Shown: piece by piece, positions 1 through 8,892 of the stretch | How positions within the stretch are numbered: position 1 is the first letter of the stretch | Layout: every line of letters begins with the position of its first letter | DNA from: JAAYUD01 sp041907665 | GTDB lineage: Bacteria; Bacteroidota; Bacteroidia; Bacteroidales; Bacteroidaceae | Reading direction: 5' to 3' | Assembly (NCBI GenBank): GCA_041907665.1 | Contig: JAYRGW010000009.1 | Span: 28,040-92,039 of the forward strand | Length of the DNA: 64,000 nucleotides | Position numbers and translations under genes: made by a program | The notes under the pieces: model-generated | What the model was told of the DNA's origin: nothing | Database searches by the model: none | The model's input: the letters and a program-made list of their open reading frames with translations, nothing else

Positions 1-396
1 ATTTCTCACAACATGGAAACTGTTAGGCGCATTACGCCCTTAGTGCGTAGTGCAGCCCGCTATGATACAAGCCTTAAAGTGCTGAAACAAATAGCGGAAA
101 GCGGATCTACTGCGAAGTCGGGCATAATGGTCGGCCTGGGAGAGACGCCATCGGAAGTAGAAGAATTGATGGAAGACTTAGCTAAGTCAGGATGTTCAAT
201 CCTGACGATAGGTCAATATCTTCAACCCACTCATAAGCACTACCCGGTGAAAGAATACATTACCCCCGACCAATTCGTGCACTATAAGGAATTAGGGCTC
301 TCCAAAGGTTTTGCAGAAGTGGAAAGCGGACCATTAGTTCGTTCTTCCTATCGTGCCGAAAAACATATCCGTTTTCATAAAAAGGATACCCAATAG
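1..396 (+). CDS. lipA: Lipoyl synthase LipA, C-terminal part (5' end outside window)
   Basis: This is the last 131 residues of a radical-SAM lipoyl synthase, which inserts two sulfurs into octanoyl groups on carrier proteins to make lipoate. The frame is open from base 1 with no start, so the gene begins upstream and the CxxxCxxC cluster motif is not visible. What is seen matches the LipA C-terminus: VGLGET followed by an acidic helix, the GQYLQPT motif near residue 75, and a tail reading SGPLVRSSYRAEK. The internal ATG at base 13 is not the start. The identification is firm from these motifs; only the N-terminal half is missing. Confidence 0.93.
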   Translation: MSHNMETVRRITPLVRSAARYDTSLKVLKQIAESGSTAKSGIMVGLGETPSEVEELMEDLAKSGCSILTIGQYLQPTHKHYPVKEYITPDQFVHYKELGLSKGFAEVESGPLVRSSYRAEKHIRFHKKDTQ

Positions 397-447
397 AACC
401 AACCATAATCAGATTTGTTATAAGTAAAACGACTGAGTAATACGTAC

Positions 448-1563
448 ATGGGCCATAAAGGAGTTCTTTCCTCAAAATTCAACATGTCTTTGGGATTTAT
501 CCCGGTTATCGTATCCATTTTGTTGTACGAAATCATAACAAAAGATATCTCTATATACATCGGAACAGGTGTAGGCATTTTATATAGTGTCTATACTTTT
601 CTTAGTAAAGGAAAATATATACCGCATTTCATCCTTTACACCACCACCATCATGTTGATTATCATGACACTTGCAACTCTCATTTTTGGAAGTTGTTGCC
701 CCAATTCATACTTTCCCATAACACTTGAAGTTTGTGCTATTATACCGACAAGTATCTTCTACTTAAGGAAAAAAAATGTCATAGGAGAGCAAGAACACCA
801 ACCGAAGTGCTGCATGGAAGAGCTTTCTCCAGGAGCTATATCAGCAATTGTATCCATAAAAGTTGTGCTTATCATTGCAATTATTCATTTCATAGCTATA
901 ACAATAGCTCTTATGTTCTTCCGTCCTTTAAGCGAACTAACCGAAAATATACTATTCCGTTTCTGCCCTCCGACTGTCTTCCTCGTAAGTATTCTCTTCA
1001 ATCAATGTGGCATCCGCTTTTTCAATAAGGCTATGGAACATAGTGCATTTGTGCCTGTTGTCAACATAAAGGGTGATGTCCTGGGAAGAAGATTAGCTTC
1101 GGATGTGCCAAAAGGGAAAGGTATATATATTCATCCCATCATACGTATTGCCATATCCTATAAAAGCATGCTTTATCTCCAACCCCGTTCACAATATTGT
1201 ATTGTAGAGACCGGGAAAACTGATATTCCGATGGAATGCTACTTACTTTATGGAGAAAGCTTGGAAAAGGGTGTGAATCGCTTAATAAAGAAAACATTAC
1301 CGATCTCATGCATAAAAGATGTCAAGTTCAACATCATGTATCATTTTGAGAATGAAGAAACAAACCGTTTAATCTATCTATTCCTCCTTGAACTTAATGA
1401 TGATAGCGTCTTACTTGGTAAAAAAGTCGGCAACGGAAAACTTTGGACACCAAAACAAATAGAACATAATCTGGGCAAAAACTTCTTTTGTAGAAGTTTT
1501 GAGCACGAATATGAGCACTTAAGAGAGGTTATTGATACAAGAGAAAAATACAAGGAATTTTAG
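448..1563 (+). CDS. Membrane protein with a degenerate Nudix-like C-terminal domain
   Basis: The product is 371 residues. The first half holds about six hydrophobic segments (roughly residues 14-30, 35-50, 62-80, 88-103, 134-160 and 168-185). The second half is soluble. Near residue 268 the stretch GESLEKGVNRLIKKTL has the spacing of a Nudix box, but the metal-binding REXXEE glutamates are absent, so hydrolase activity is doubtful. The segment around residues 200-235 (VPVVNIKGDVLGRR) resembles the first strands of a Nudix fold. Nudix relatedness is inference; function is unknown. An ATG at 484 is an alternative start. The gene converges on, and overlaps by 35 bp, the methyltransferase gene on the other strand. 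Confidence 0.75.
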   Translation: MGHKGVLSSKFNMSLGFIPVIVSILLYEIITKDISIYIGTGVGILYSVYTFLSKGKYIPHFILYTTTIMLIIMTLATLIFGSCCPNSYFPITLEVCAIIPTSIFYLRKKNVIGEQEHQPKCCMEELSPGAISAIVSIKVVLIIAIIHFIAITIALMFFRPLSELTENILFRFCPPTVFLVSILFNQCGIRFFNKAMEHSAFVPVVNIKGDVLGRRLASDVPKGKGIYIHPIIRIAISYKSMLYLQPRSQYCIVETGKTDIPMECYLLYGESLEKGVNRLIKKTLPISCIKDVKFNIMYHFENEETNRLIYLFLLELNDDSVLLGKKVGNGKLWTPKQIEHNLGKNFFCRSFEHEYEHLREVIDTREKYKEF

Positions 1564-2233
1564 ATAAATCGGGCACATTTCCACGCCATGCCTTTATTGT
1601 TTTTGTTTTAATAAATTCCCCTTCACATGTTATATTAGCAGCGATACAAAGTTTTGTCTGAGGACGGCAAGTATGCAATATTTCTTCTACAAGCTTATTA
1701 TTACGATAAGGCGTTTCAATAAATAACTGAGTCTGATGTTCTGCATAAACACGCTGTTCCAACATTTTAAGAGTTTTGGTGCGCTCACCTTGTTCAATAG
1801 GAAGATAGCCATGGAAAGCAAAACTTTGTCCGTTAAAGCCCGACCCCATGACAGATAAAATAATAGAAGAGGGCCCCACCAAGGGGACCACTCTCATATT
1901 TTCACGCTGAGCAATAGCCACTACGTCGGCACCCGGGTCAGCTACGGCTGGACAGCCTGCTTCTGAAATCACGCCCATGGAGTTACCCTCTTTCAAGGGT
2001 TTCAGATATCCGGATATATCTTCCGACGAAGTATGTTTGTTCAGCGGATAAAAAGTCAACGTATCAATATCTATTTCCTTTTCCACTTTTTTCAAGAAAC
2101 GGCGGGCAGAGCGTACATCTTCCACTATAAAATGCCGAATATTTAATATGACTTCCTTGTTATATGAAGGTAGTACTGTATCGAGTGAAGTTTCACCCAA
2201 AGTGACAGGTAATAGATAAAGTGCTGTTTCCAT
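1529..2233 (-). CDS. RsmI-like SAM-dependent methyltransferase (tetrapyrrole methylase family)
   Basis: A 234-residue protein of the family that includes RsmI, which 2'-O-methylates C1402 of 16S rRNA. It has the family motif SEAGCPAVADPGADVV near residues 90-105, matching the SDAGTPxISDPG block, followed by the VVPLVGPSS segment and the PYRNNKLVEEIL helix. It is shorter than classical RsmI (about 280 residues), so it may be a paralogue with another RNA target; the exact substrate cannot be told here. It starts 2 bp after the fabI stop, so the two are probably co-transcribed from the fabI promoter. Its 3' end overlaps the convergent membrane-protein gene. Confidence 0.85.
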   Translation of the reverse strand: METALYLLPVTLGETSLDTVLPSYNKEVILNIRHFIVEDVRSARRFLKKVEKEIDIDTLTFYPLNKHTSSEDISGYLKPLKEGNSMGVISEAGCPAVADPGADVVAIAQRENMRVVPLVGPSSIILSVMGSGFNGQSFAFHGYLPIEQGERTKTLKMLEQRVYAEHQTQLFIETPYRNNKLVEEILHTCRPQTKLCIAANITCEGEFIKTKTIKAWRGNVPDLSKIPCIFLLYQ

Positions 2234-2235
2234 TA

Positions 2236-3096
2236 TTATCCGTAGATGATTTTTCCGTTTCCGTCTCTATATTCGTCGTCTATACCTTTCTCATAGGTAG
2301 TCATGGCTCTCAAGCTCATACCGATACTAGAGAATCCTCCATCATGAAACAAGTTTTGCATAGTAACCTTGCGAGTAAGATCAGAGAACATCACAATGCA
2401 ATAGTCAGCACAATCATCGGCAGAAGCATTTCCTAATGGTGACATTCTATCTGCAAAATCGAACAATTTATCCATTCCCTTAACACCAGAACCGGCAGTA
2501 GTCATCGTCGGTGACTGAGATATGGTGTTAACGCGAACATTATGTTCACGACCATAAATGTAACCAAAACTACGGGCAATGGACTCCAGCAATGCTTTAG
2601 CATCAGCCATATCGTTATAACCGAAGAAAGTACGCTGAGCCGCAACATAACTCAATGCAAGAATAGAACCATATTCAGCAATAGCATCTAGTTTTTTAGC
2701 TGTTTGAATCATCTTATGGAAAGAAACGGCGGATATATCAAATGTTTGGCTTAACATCCCATAGTCTAAATCATCATAAGGACGTTTCTTACGAACGTTT
2801 GGCGACATACCGATAGAGTGAAGAACAAAGTCGATTTTGCCACCTAAGACCTCCATAGAGCGTTTAAATACTGTCTCTAAATCTTCTACACTTGTTGCAT
2901 CGGCTGGTATTACTTCACAATTCAGTTTATCTGCCAAAGCTGACACTTCGCCCATACGAACTGCCACCGGCGTATTTGATAAGGTGATCATAGCACCCTC
3001 TTGAACAGCCTTTTCTGCTACCTTCCAGGCAATGGATTGCTCATTCAGAGCACCAAAGATTATGCCTCTTTTTCCTTTTAATAAATTGTAACTCAT
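2236..3096 (-). CDS. fabI: Enoyl-[acyl-carrier-protein] reductase (NADH)
   Basis: FabI catalyses the last reduction in each round of fatty acid elongation. The 286-residue product has the atypical short-chain-dehydrogenase nucleotide motif of FabI, GIIFGALNEQSIAWKVA, at residues 11-27. The active-site region reads ALSYVAAQRTFFGYNDMADAKALLE, carrying a Y-x6-Y-x6-K-type arrangement. The downstream VRVNTISQSPTMTTA segment is also typical. Length fits the family (about 260-290). A good TAnnTTTG box lies upstream, and the RsmI-like gene follows 2 bp downstream. Standard housekeeping gene; identification is firm. Confidence 0.95.
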   Translation of the reverse strand: MSYNLLKGKRGIIFGALNEQSIAWKVAEKAVQEGAMITLSNTPVAVRMGEVSALADKLNCEVIPADATSVEDLETVFKRSMEVLGGKIDFVLHSIGMSPNVRKKRPYDDLDYGMLSQTFDISAVSFHKMIQTAKKLDAIAEYGSILALSYVAAQRTFFGYNDMADAKALLESIARSFGYIYGREHNVRVNTISQSPTMTTAGSGVKGMDKLFDFADRMSPLGNASADDCADYCIVMFSDLTRKVTMQNLFHDGGFSSIGMSLRAMTTYEKGIDDEYRDGNGKIIYG

Positions 3097-3439
3097 ACTT
3101 ATTTTATTCTAGAATTGAATTGCAAAGATAGATATTTCTGCATAAAAAAGCCGAAAGTGTGCAGAAAAAGGGGCAATTACGACAAAAAATGCACTTAAAC
3201 CAACAAATTATACACATCTATTCGGTGGAACGGGCTTACTTTTGCAAACGGTAATTAAGAGGTTTTTTCATAGTATTTATTTAAAGTTAGAATTAGGTTA
3301 ACATGAATCATTAATTATTATTTTCACAAGTTGCTCGGGAGAGTCGCTTGTGAAAGTATAATTAAAATAAGTCTGAAGTTAAGGCTATTGAAAGACGCTA
3401 GAGATAATAACCATATAATAATACCCTAAAATTTGACGA
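3097..3439 (+). promoter_or_regulatory. Intergenic region with long structured leader of the GH28 gene
   Basis: The 343-bp divergent region holds the fabI promoter and, on the plus strand, a TACTTTTG box at 3237-3244. Transcription from that box would give a leader of nearly 190 nt before the ATG at 3440. The leader contains a stem-loop at 3322-3355: nine perfect pairs (TTTCACAAG with CTTGTGAAA) topped by GCTC-GGGA-GAGT. No T-run follows, so it is not a simple terminator. No TTTG is seen at the expected -33 distance, which would suit an activator-dependent promoter. No coding sequence was recognised here. Confidence 0.5.
3123..3130 (-). promoter_or_regulatory. -7 box of the fabI promoter
   Basis: On the minus strand this reads TATCTTTG, a full match to the Bacteroidetes -7 consensus TAnnTTTG. 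It lies 27 bp before the fabI ATG. The -33 TTTG is not well preserved. Confidence 0.6.
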
Positions 3440-5044
3440 ATGAACACACTTGCAAAAAGGCTGATTACAGCTGCAATTCTTATTTTCCCATTGCAACAAG
3501 TTGAAACAAGCGTTTATGCACAAAGCACAAACCAAATAAAAGAGGATATATATAGCAATTTGCCATTTGAAATGCCTGTCGTCCAACAACCACATTTCAG
3601 CGATTATTCTGTCAATATCAAAGATTTTGGAGCAAAAGGGGACGGAACTACACTAAATACAAAAGCAATAAATAATGCCATAAAATCGGTGAATGCTAAA
3701 GGCGGCGGTAGAGTACTCATTCCTGAAGGCATTTGGTTGACCGGTCCAATTGTATTATTGAGTAATGTTAATCTTTACACCGAAAAGAATGCTCTAGTCC
3801 TGTTTACAAATGATTTCAATGCCTATCCCATTATAAAGACATCTTTTGAAGGAATGGAAACCAGACGTTGTCAGTCTCCAATTTCTGCATGGAATGAAGA
3901 AAATATAGCAATCACCGGAGATGGAGTTTTTGATGGTTCAGGAGATAGCTGGAGACCCGTAAAAAAGGAGAAAATGACGGAGATACAATGGAGTGATTTA
4001 GTAAAATCAGGTGGAGTACTTGATAAAGGCGGTAAAATTTGGTATCCGACTGCAGGTTCTTTAAAAGGGGCCTTGGCTTGCAAAGATTTTAACAACCCCA
4101 CAGGAATAGAAACAGACGAACAATGGAATGAGATACGTCCATGGTTACGCCCTGTTTTATTAAATCTGGTAAAATGCAAGAAAGTTCTATTAGAAGGAGT
4201 TATTTTCAAGAATTCCCCAAGCTGGTGCATACATCCGTTATCTTGCGAAGATATCACAATCAATAAAGTAAAAGTCTTTAATCCATGGTATTCACAGAAT
4301 GGAGATGCACTCGACTTGGAATCATGCAAGAATGCTTTAATCACCAATAATATTTTTGATGCCGGAGATGATGCAATATGTCTTAAATCGGGAAAAGATG
4401 AAGATGGGCGTAAGCGAGGGGAGCCTTGCCAAAACGTGATTGTCAAAAACAATACAGTGCTGCACGGACATGGAGGATTTGTTGTCGGCAGTGAAATGTC
4501 CGGAGGGGTCAAGAATATATATGTTGCCGATTGTACCTTTATGGGTACCGATGTTGGACTCCGTTTTAAAAGCAACCGTGGGCGAGGTGGTGTAGTCGAA
4601 AATATTTTCATTCATAACATTAACATGATTAATATTCCTCACGAAGCACTTCTCTTCGATCTATTCTATGGAGGTAAAGGTGCAGGCGAAGAAAGCGAAG
4701 AAGATTTGGCCGGCAGAATGCGTGCTACCATTCCAGCTGTAACGGAAAAAACCCCAATATTCCGAAATATTCATATCTCCAATATTGTCTGTACAAGTGT
4801 CGGAAGAGCAATGTTTTTTAACGGATTACCGGAAATGCCCATTCAAGGCATCTTTATTAACAATGTGAATATAACTAACGCCAACAAAGGTATTGCTCTC
4901 AGCCAAGTAGAAAACGTATCGATCGATAATATACAGGTATCGACAAAAGGGACATCTGTGGAGCTTAATCGCGTGAAAGACGTCAAGATAAACAAGAAAG
5001 TCTATAACAACGACACAGCCAAACCCTTGAAAATAAATTTATAG
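3440..5044 (+). CDS. GH28 family polygalacturonase, secreted
   Basis: A glycoside hydrolase family 28 protein of 534 residues, expected to cleave galacturonic acid linkages in pectin by inversion. A signal peptide (residues 1-28, ending VYAQ) directs it out of the cytoplasm. After it comes the KDFGAKGDGTTLNTKAINNAI entry motif of the right-handed beta-helix. The catalytic set is present: NGDALD (Asp near 289), AGDDAICLKSG (Asp pair near 310), GHGGFVVGSEMSGG with its His, and RFKSNRGRGG carrying the substrate-binding Arg and Lys. First gene of the rightward block with the DUF4861 and GH43 genes. Endo versus exo action, or preference for xylogalacturonan, cannot be read from the sequence. Confidence 0.92.
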   Translation: MNTLAKRLITAAILIFPLQQVETSVYAQSTNQIKEDIYSNLPFEMPVVQQPHFSDYSVNIKDFGAKGDGTTLNTKAINNAIKSVNAKGGGRVLIPEGIWLTGPIVLLSNVNLYTEKNALVLFTNDFNAYPIIKTSFEGMETRRCQSPISAWNEENIAITGDGVFDGSGDSWRPVKKEKMTEIQWSDLVKSGGVLDKGGKIWYPTAGSLKGALACKDFNNPTGIETDEQWNEIRPWLRPVLLNLVKCKKVLLEGVIFKNSPSWCIHPLSCEDITINKVKVFNPWYSQNGDALDLESCKNALITNNIFDAGDDAICLKSGKDEDGRKRGEPCQNVIVKNNTVLHGHGGFVVGSEMSGGVKNIYVADCTFMGTDVGLRFKSNRGRGGVVENIFIHNINMINIPHEALLFDLFYGGKGAGEESEEDLAGRMRATIPAVTEKTPIFRNIHISNIVCTSVGRAMFFNGLPEMPIQGIFINNVNITNANKGIALSQVENVSIDNIQVSTKGTSVELNRVKDVKINKKVYNNDTAKPLKINL

Positions 5045-5148
5045 ACAACATAACTTACAACGTTACTTTTTTTGATTTGAAGGGATAAAAGAGCCTATGC
5101 GATAGCATTTGTGTCAAAAAGATAAGAGAATATTCCAAAGATTTCTGC

Positions 5149-5156
5149 TATTTTTG
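5149..5156 (+). promoter_or_regulatory. Possible -7 box before the DUF4861 gene
   Basis: TATTTTTG matches TAnnTTTG and lies 23 bp before the ATG at 5180. No TTTG is present at the usual -33 spacing, so the gene may have its own regulated promoter or be read from the GH28 gene. Confidence 0.35.
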
Positions 5157-5179
5157 TCACAATCAAAAAATAATGAAAT

Positions 5180-6397
5180 ATGAAGAACTATCTATTTATC
5201 TTACTTCTTGGAATTAGTATTCCCGGAATACTAAAAGCTCAAGCAAAAGAGAAGACTTATAACGTAGAGATATCCAATACCTGGGAAAAACCAAAAAGCA
5301 ACGAACCGATTGTCATTAAAATAAGCGAACTGCAATCTCCGTTCCTAATTCATTCAGCTGTTGTAATGGACGGAAATAAAGAGATCCCATCTCAATTGGA
5401 CGATTTGAACGGAGATCGCAAGTATGATGAGTTGGCTTTTGTCATCGATATGCCTGCCAACAGCAAAAAGACATTATCTGTTACTTTTTCTTCTGTAAAA
5501 AGTAATAAAACGTATCCAGCACGCGTATATGCCGAAATGCTGATCAGTGATAAGAAAGGCAAACACGTACCGGTTACTTCTGTTACTATTCCCGGAACAA
5601 GTAATGTCTACAACCAGATGCACCACCACGGACCGGCATTCGAATCGGAGTTAGTGGCATATAGACTTTATTTCGACAAAAAGCAGACTGTAGACATTTA
5701 TGGTAAGTTCAATAAAGGCTTCGAAATTAAAGAATCTCAGTTCTACCCGACTGATGCACAATTGGCAAAAGGTTTTGGCGATGATGTATTAATGGTAGGC
5801 AACAGTTGTGGTGTCGGTGCATTGAAAGGATGGAATGGAAAGCAAGCGACTCATATTGAACCGATAGCAACACAGACCGAACGTATCATTGCATACGGTC
5901 CTATCCGCACAATCTGTGAAATAGAAGCGAATGAGTGGAATTATCAAAATTCCGATCTCAATATGACCAACCGTTACACTTTATATGCAGGCCATCGTGA
6001 TGTACTAGCCGAGACAATCTTTGAAGAACCATTAAAAGATGAGACTTTCTGTACCGGGGTACAGGACATAAAAGGTTCGGTTTCTTACTCGGATCATAAA
6101 GGCTTAATAGGCTGCTGGGGAAGAGACTGGCCTGTGAATGATACGGTCAAGTATGCAAAAGAAACAGTAGGACTTGCAACCTATATTCCACAGAAATATG
6201 TGAAATCAGAAGTTAAAGACAAAGCGAACTATCTGTATACCGTCGGGGCAAAAGGATCATCTTATTTCAAGCATTATCTGACTTTTACTTCAATGAAAGA
6301 GACATTCGGATACAAGACTCCGGAAGCTTGGTTCGCGTACATTCGTGAGTGGAAAGAAGATTTGGAACATCCTGTTACCGTAAAGGTTAAGCTTTAA
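5180..6397 (+). CDS. DUF4861-type secreted protein of pectin loci
   Basis: A 405-residue protein with a signal peptide (residues 1-20, ending LKAQ). It resembles the DUF4861 family, which is common beside pectin-degrading enzymes in Bacteroidetes. Visible landmarks are a beta-rich N-terminal half (residues 30-110), the motif MHHHGPAFESELVAYRLYFD near 150-170, and a C-terminal half rich in aromatic residues, including LIGCWGRDWPVNDT. The MHHHGPAFESE block looks like an active or metal site but this is inference. Biochemical role unknown to me. It sits between GH28 and GH43, so a role in trimming a pectic oligosaccharide is likely. Confidence 0.75.
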   Translation: MKNYLFILLLGISIPGILKAQAKEKTYNVEISNTWEKPKSNEPIVIKISELQSPFLIHSAVVMDGNKEIPSQLDDLNGDRKYDELAFVIDMPANSKKTLSVTFSSVKSNKTYPARVYAEMLISDKKGKHVPVTSVTIPGTSNVYNQMHHHGPAFESELVAYRLYFDKKQTVDIYGKFNKGFEIKESQFYPTDAQLAKGFGDDVLMVGNSCGVGALKGWNGKQATHIEPIATQTERIIAYGPIRTICEIEANEWNYQNSDLNMTNRYTLYAGHRDVLAETIFEEPLKDETFCTGVQDIKGSVSYSDHKGLIGCWGRDWPVNDTVKYAKETVGLATYIPQKYVKSEVKDKANYLYTVGAKGSSYFKHYLTFTSMKETFGYKTPEAWFAYIREWKEDLEHPVTVKVKL

Positions 6398-6444
6398 TAG
6401 CTTCTTTATATCAATAAGAGTTCGCTCAATCAGTAAGCAATATC

Positions 6445-8121
6445 ATGAATCTTTCGAAATTATTTTTCTGCATCTTTCTATCGGTAGGCACATTCCTGTT
6501 TGCCCAACAGAAAAGTTATGTTTCTCAAGTCTGGGTAGCCGATAAAGGAAACGGGACATATCATAATCCTATACTTTATGCCGATTATTCCGATCCGGAT
6601 GCATGCCGTGTTGGAGAAGATTTTTATATGACATCTTCCAGTTTTAACTGCCTGCCCGGACTACAGATACTTCATTCGAAAGATTTAGTAAATTGGTCGA
6701 TTATTGGAGCTGCCATACCTTATGCCTTACCCCCCGTGACAACTCCTGAGCGACCCGAACATGGAAATAAAATATGGGCTCCGAGTATAAGATATCATAA
6801 TAATTTCTTCTACATCTATTGGGGAGATCCTGATCAAGGGGTCTTTATGACTAAAGCTTCTAGAGCTGAAGGACCTTGGATGGAGCCTGTTATGGTTAAG
6901 GAAGGAAAAGGTATTATCGACACTTGTCCCTTATGGGATGAAGATGGAAAGGTCTATCTAGTCCATGCATATGCAGGAAGCCGCGCCGGATTAAAGAGCG
7001 TATTAGCCATCTGCGAACTGAATGCCGAAGGTAGTAAAGCAATCACTCAATCCCGCATTATCTTTGATGGTCATAATAAAAACGAAACGAGCGAAGGTCC
7101 CAAATTTTACAAGCGAAACGGCTATTATTACATCTTTCATCCCGCCGGCGGAGTTGCAACGGGATGGCAAGTCGTTCAGCGTTCTAAGAATGTGTATGGA
7201 CCTTACGAGTGGAAGAAAGTATTAGCTCAAGGGAAAAGCCCGGTCAACGGACCTCATCAAGGAGCATGGGTGGATACTCCGACTGGAGAAGATTGGTTCC
7301 TTCATTTTCAAGATATAGGTGCTTATGGCCGCGTTGTACACTTGCAACCGATGAAGTGGATAAACGACTGGCCTGTTATCGGCATGGATAAGGATGGTGA
7401 TGGGTGTGGTGAACCGGTAATGGTTTATAAAAAGCCAAATGTGGGTAAGAATTATCCGATATGCACTCCGCAAGAAAGTGATGAATTTGATGGATACACA
7501 CTTTCACCTCAATGGCAGTGGCAAGCAAATATCAACGAGAAGTGGGCTTATTTTGCGGGTGATAAAGGTTTTGTTCGCTTATATTCTTACCCCGTGGTGA
7601 AAGAGTACAAAAATCTATGGGATGTAGCGAATCTATTGTTGCAGAAAACTCCTTCGAACAATTTTACAGCGACCATGAAACTAACATTCCGTCCTTGCCG
7701 TTCATATTACGGAGAACGTACCGGTTTGGCAGTGATGGGAATGAATTATGCCGGATTGATTTTGGAAAATACAGAAAAAGGCATAACTCTCTCTCAAATA
7801 ACCTGCATGGGTGCCAATAAAGGAAAGCCTGAAGCTGTAAACGAGCAGATAGTATTAGAAGACAATACTGTCTATCTAAGAGTGCGATTCAACAACAACG
7901 GAGAGAACATTAAAGGCAGTGAGGGAGGATACGATCTGTTGGCAAAATGTGATTTCAGCTATAGCATGAATGGGGAGAAGTTCACATCCATAGGAAAAAC
8001 ATTTCAAGCTAAAGAAGGTCAATGGATCGGAGCGAAAGTCGGCATGTTCTGTACCCGCCCTGCAATTACAATCAACGATTCCGGATGGACCGATATTGAT
8101 TGGTTTCGCATAACGAAATAG
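6445..8121 (+). CDS. GH43 family beta-xylosidase/alpha-L-arabinofuranosidase with C-terminal beta-sandwich
   Basis: A two-domain enzyme of 558 residues. A signal peptide (1-20) precedes the five-bladed GH43 propeller (about 38-340). The catalytic triad is visible: the base Asp in YSDPDACR near residue 50, the pKa-modulating Asp in GIIDTCPLWDEDGK near 155, and the acid Glu in TSEGPKFYKRNGYYYI near 215. Residues about 350-558 look like the concanavalin-like C-terminal domain found in many GH43 xylosidases. The family releases xylose or arabinose from side chains; together with the GH3 downstream this suggests a xylose-substituted pectin. A perfect terminator follows, closing the three-gene GH28 block. 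Confidence 0.88.
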   Translation: MNLSKLFFCIFLSVGTFLFAQQKSYVSQVWVADKGNGTYHNPILYADYSDPDACRVGEDFYMTSSSFNCLPGLQILHSKDLVNWSIIGAAIPYALPPVTTPERPEHGNKIWAPSIRYHNNFFYIYWGDPDQGVFMTKASRAEGPWMEPVMVKEGKGIIDTCPLWDEDGKVYLVHAYAGSRAGLKSVLAICELNAEGSKAITQSRIIFDGHNKNETSEGPKFYKRNGYYYIFHPAGGVATGWQVVQRSKNVYGPYEWKKVLAQGKSPVNGPHQGAWVDTPTGEDWFLHFQDIGAYGRVVHLQPMKWINDWPVIGMDKDGDGCGEPVMVYKKPNVGKNYPICTPQESDEFDGYTLSPQWQWQANINEKWAYFAGDKGFVRLYSYPVVKEYKNLWDVANLLLQKTPSNNFTATMKLTFRPCRSYYGERTGLAVMGMNYAGLILENTEKGITLSQITCMGANKGKPEAVNEQIVLEDNTVYLRVRFNNNGENIKGSEGGYDLLAKCDFSYSMNGEKFTSIGKTFQAKEGQWIGAKVGMFCTRPAITINDSGWTDIDWFRITK

Positions 8122-8162
8122 CACACCTCACTATCTAAAGCTATATTCACAAAATAAAATAG

Positions 8163-8201
8163 AAACCTCTTGCAATAAAGTATCTTTGCAAGAGGTTTTT
8201 T
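8163..8201 (+). terminator. Rho-independent terminator after the GH43 gene
   Basis: A perfect 13-bp stem (AAACCTCTTGCAA at 8163-8175 with TTGCAAGAGGTTT at 8186-8198) encloses a 10-nt loop and ends in six T. The 3' arm overlaps the promoter of the next gene. Confidence 0.85.
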
Positions 8202-8216
8202 GATTTTATATCTTTG
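8185..8216 (+). promoter_or_regulatory. Consensus Bacteroidetes promoter of the HAD phosphatase gene
   Basis: TTTG at 8185-8188 and TATCTTTG at 8209-8216 are separated by 20 bp, an exact match to TTTG-N19-21-TAnnTTTG. The -33 box is inside the preceding terminator stem. The box also decides the start: the ATG at 8239 is 22 bp downstream, whereas the in-frame ATT-type start at 8200 lies inside the promoter. Confidence 0.8.
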
Positions 8217-8238
8217 CAATAAATATAAAAGAAACAGA

Positions 8239-8892
8239 ATGAAAAAGCTAATTATATTCGATCTTGACGGGACACTCATAAACACCATAGCCGACTTGGC
8301 ACAAAGTACAAATTATGCATTGGCACAGTTGGGATACCCTACTCACGAAGAAGCCGGTTATAAATTGATGGTTGGAAACGGCATAAACAAATTATTCGAA
8401 AGGGCCTTACCGGAAACCGACAGGAACGAAGCGAATATATTGAAAGTACGTGAAAAGTTTGTGCCTTACTACGATGAACATAATACGGATAAAAGCCACC
8501 CTTACGAGGGAATAAAGGCTGTTCTCGAGCAATTGAGCCGAGATGGTTTTAAGATGGCGGTAGCTTCGAACAAATACCAAAGTGCAACATCCAAACTTAT
8601 TAAATTCTACTTTCCCGAAATTCATTTCGAAACTATATTGGGACAACGTGAAGGTGTCAAACCCAAGCCCGACCCAACGATCGTATATGATATTCTAAAA
8701 GCAACAAAAGTGGACAGAAAGGATGTTTTATATGTCGGCGACTCGGGAGTAGACATGCAAACGACCCTGAATGCAGAAGTCACCTCATGCGGAGTTAGTT
8801 GGGGATTCCGCTCCCGCAAGGAGTTGGAAACATTCAATCCTGATTATATTATCGATCAGCCCGAAGACATCTTAAAAATCGTGCAATACTGA
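8239..8892 (+). CDS. HAD-superfamily phosphatase, phosphoglycolate phosphatase-like
   Basis: A 217-residue cytoplasmic protein of the HAD subfamily that includes Gph and beta-phosphoglucomutase. Motif I is FDLDGTLINT with the nucleophile Asp and general-acid Asp at residues 7 and 9. Motif II Ser/Thr is in VASNK near 113. Motif III Lys is in KPKPDPTIV near 147. Motif IV is YVGDSGVDMQ near 170. An alpha-helical cap lies between motifs I and II. Substrate is not predictable; phosphoglycolate is the usual annotation. It has its own consensus promoter and is separated from the GH43 gene by a terminator, so it is probably a bystander in the pectin locus. Confidence 0.85.
   Translation: MKKLIIFDLDGTLINTIADLAQSTNYALAQLGYPTHEEAGYKLMVGNGINKLFERALPETDRNEANILKVREKFVPYYDEHNTDKSHPYEGIKAVLEQLSRDGFKMAVASNKYQSATSKLIKFYFPEIHFETILGQREGVKPKPDPTIVYDILKATKVDRKDVLYVGDSGVDMQTTLNAEVTSCGVSWGFRSRKELETFNPDYIIDQPEDILKIVQY

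Noticed and set aside
3871..4611. 246-residue ORF antisense to the GH28 gene
   Set aside because: Low-complexity Pro/Ser/Thr-rich shadow of a clear GH28 gene.
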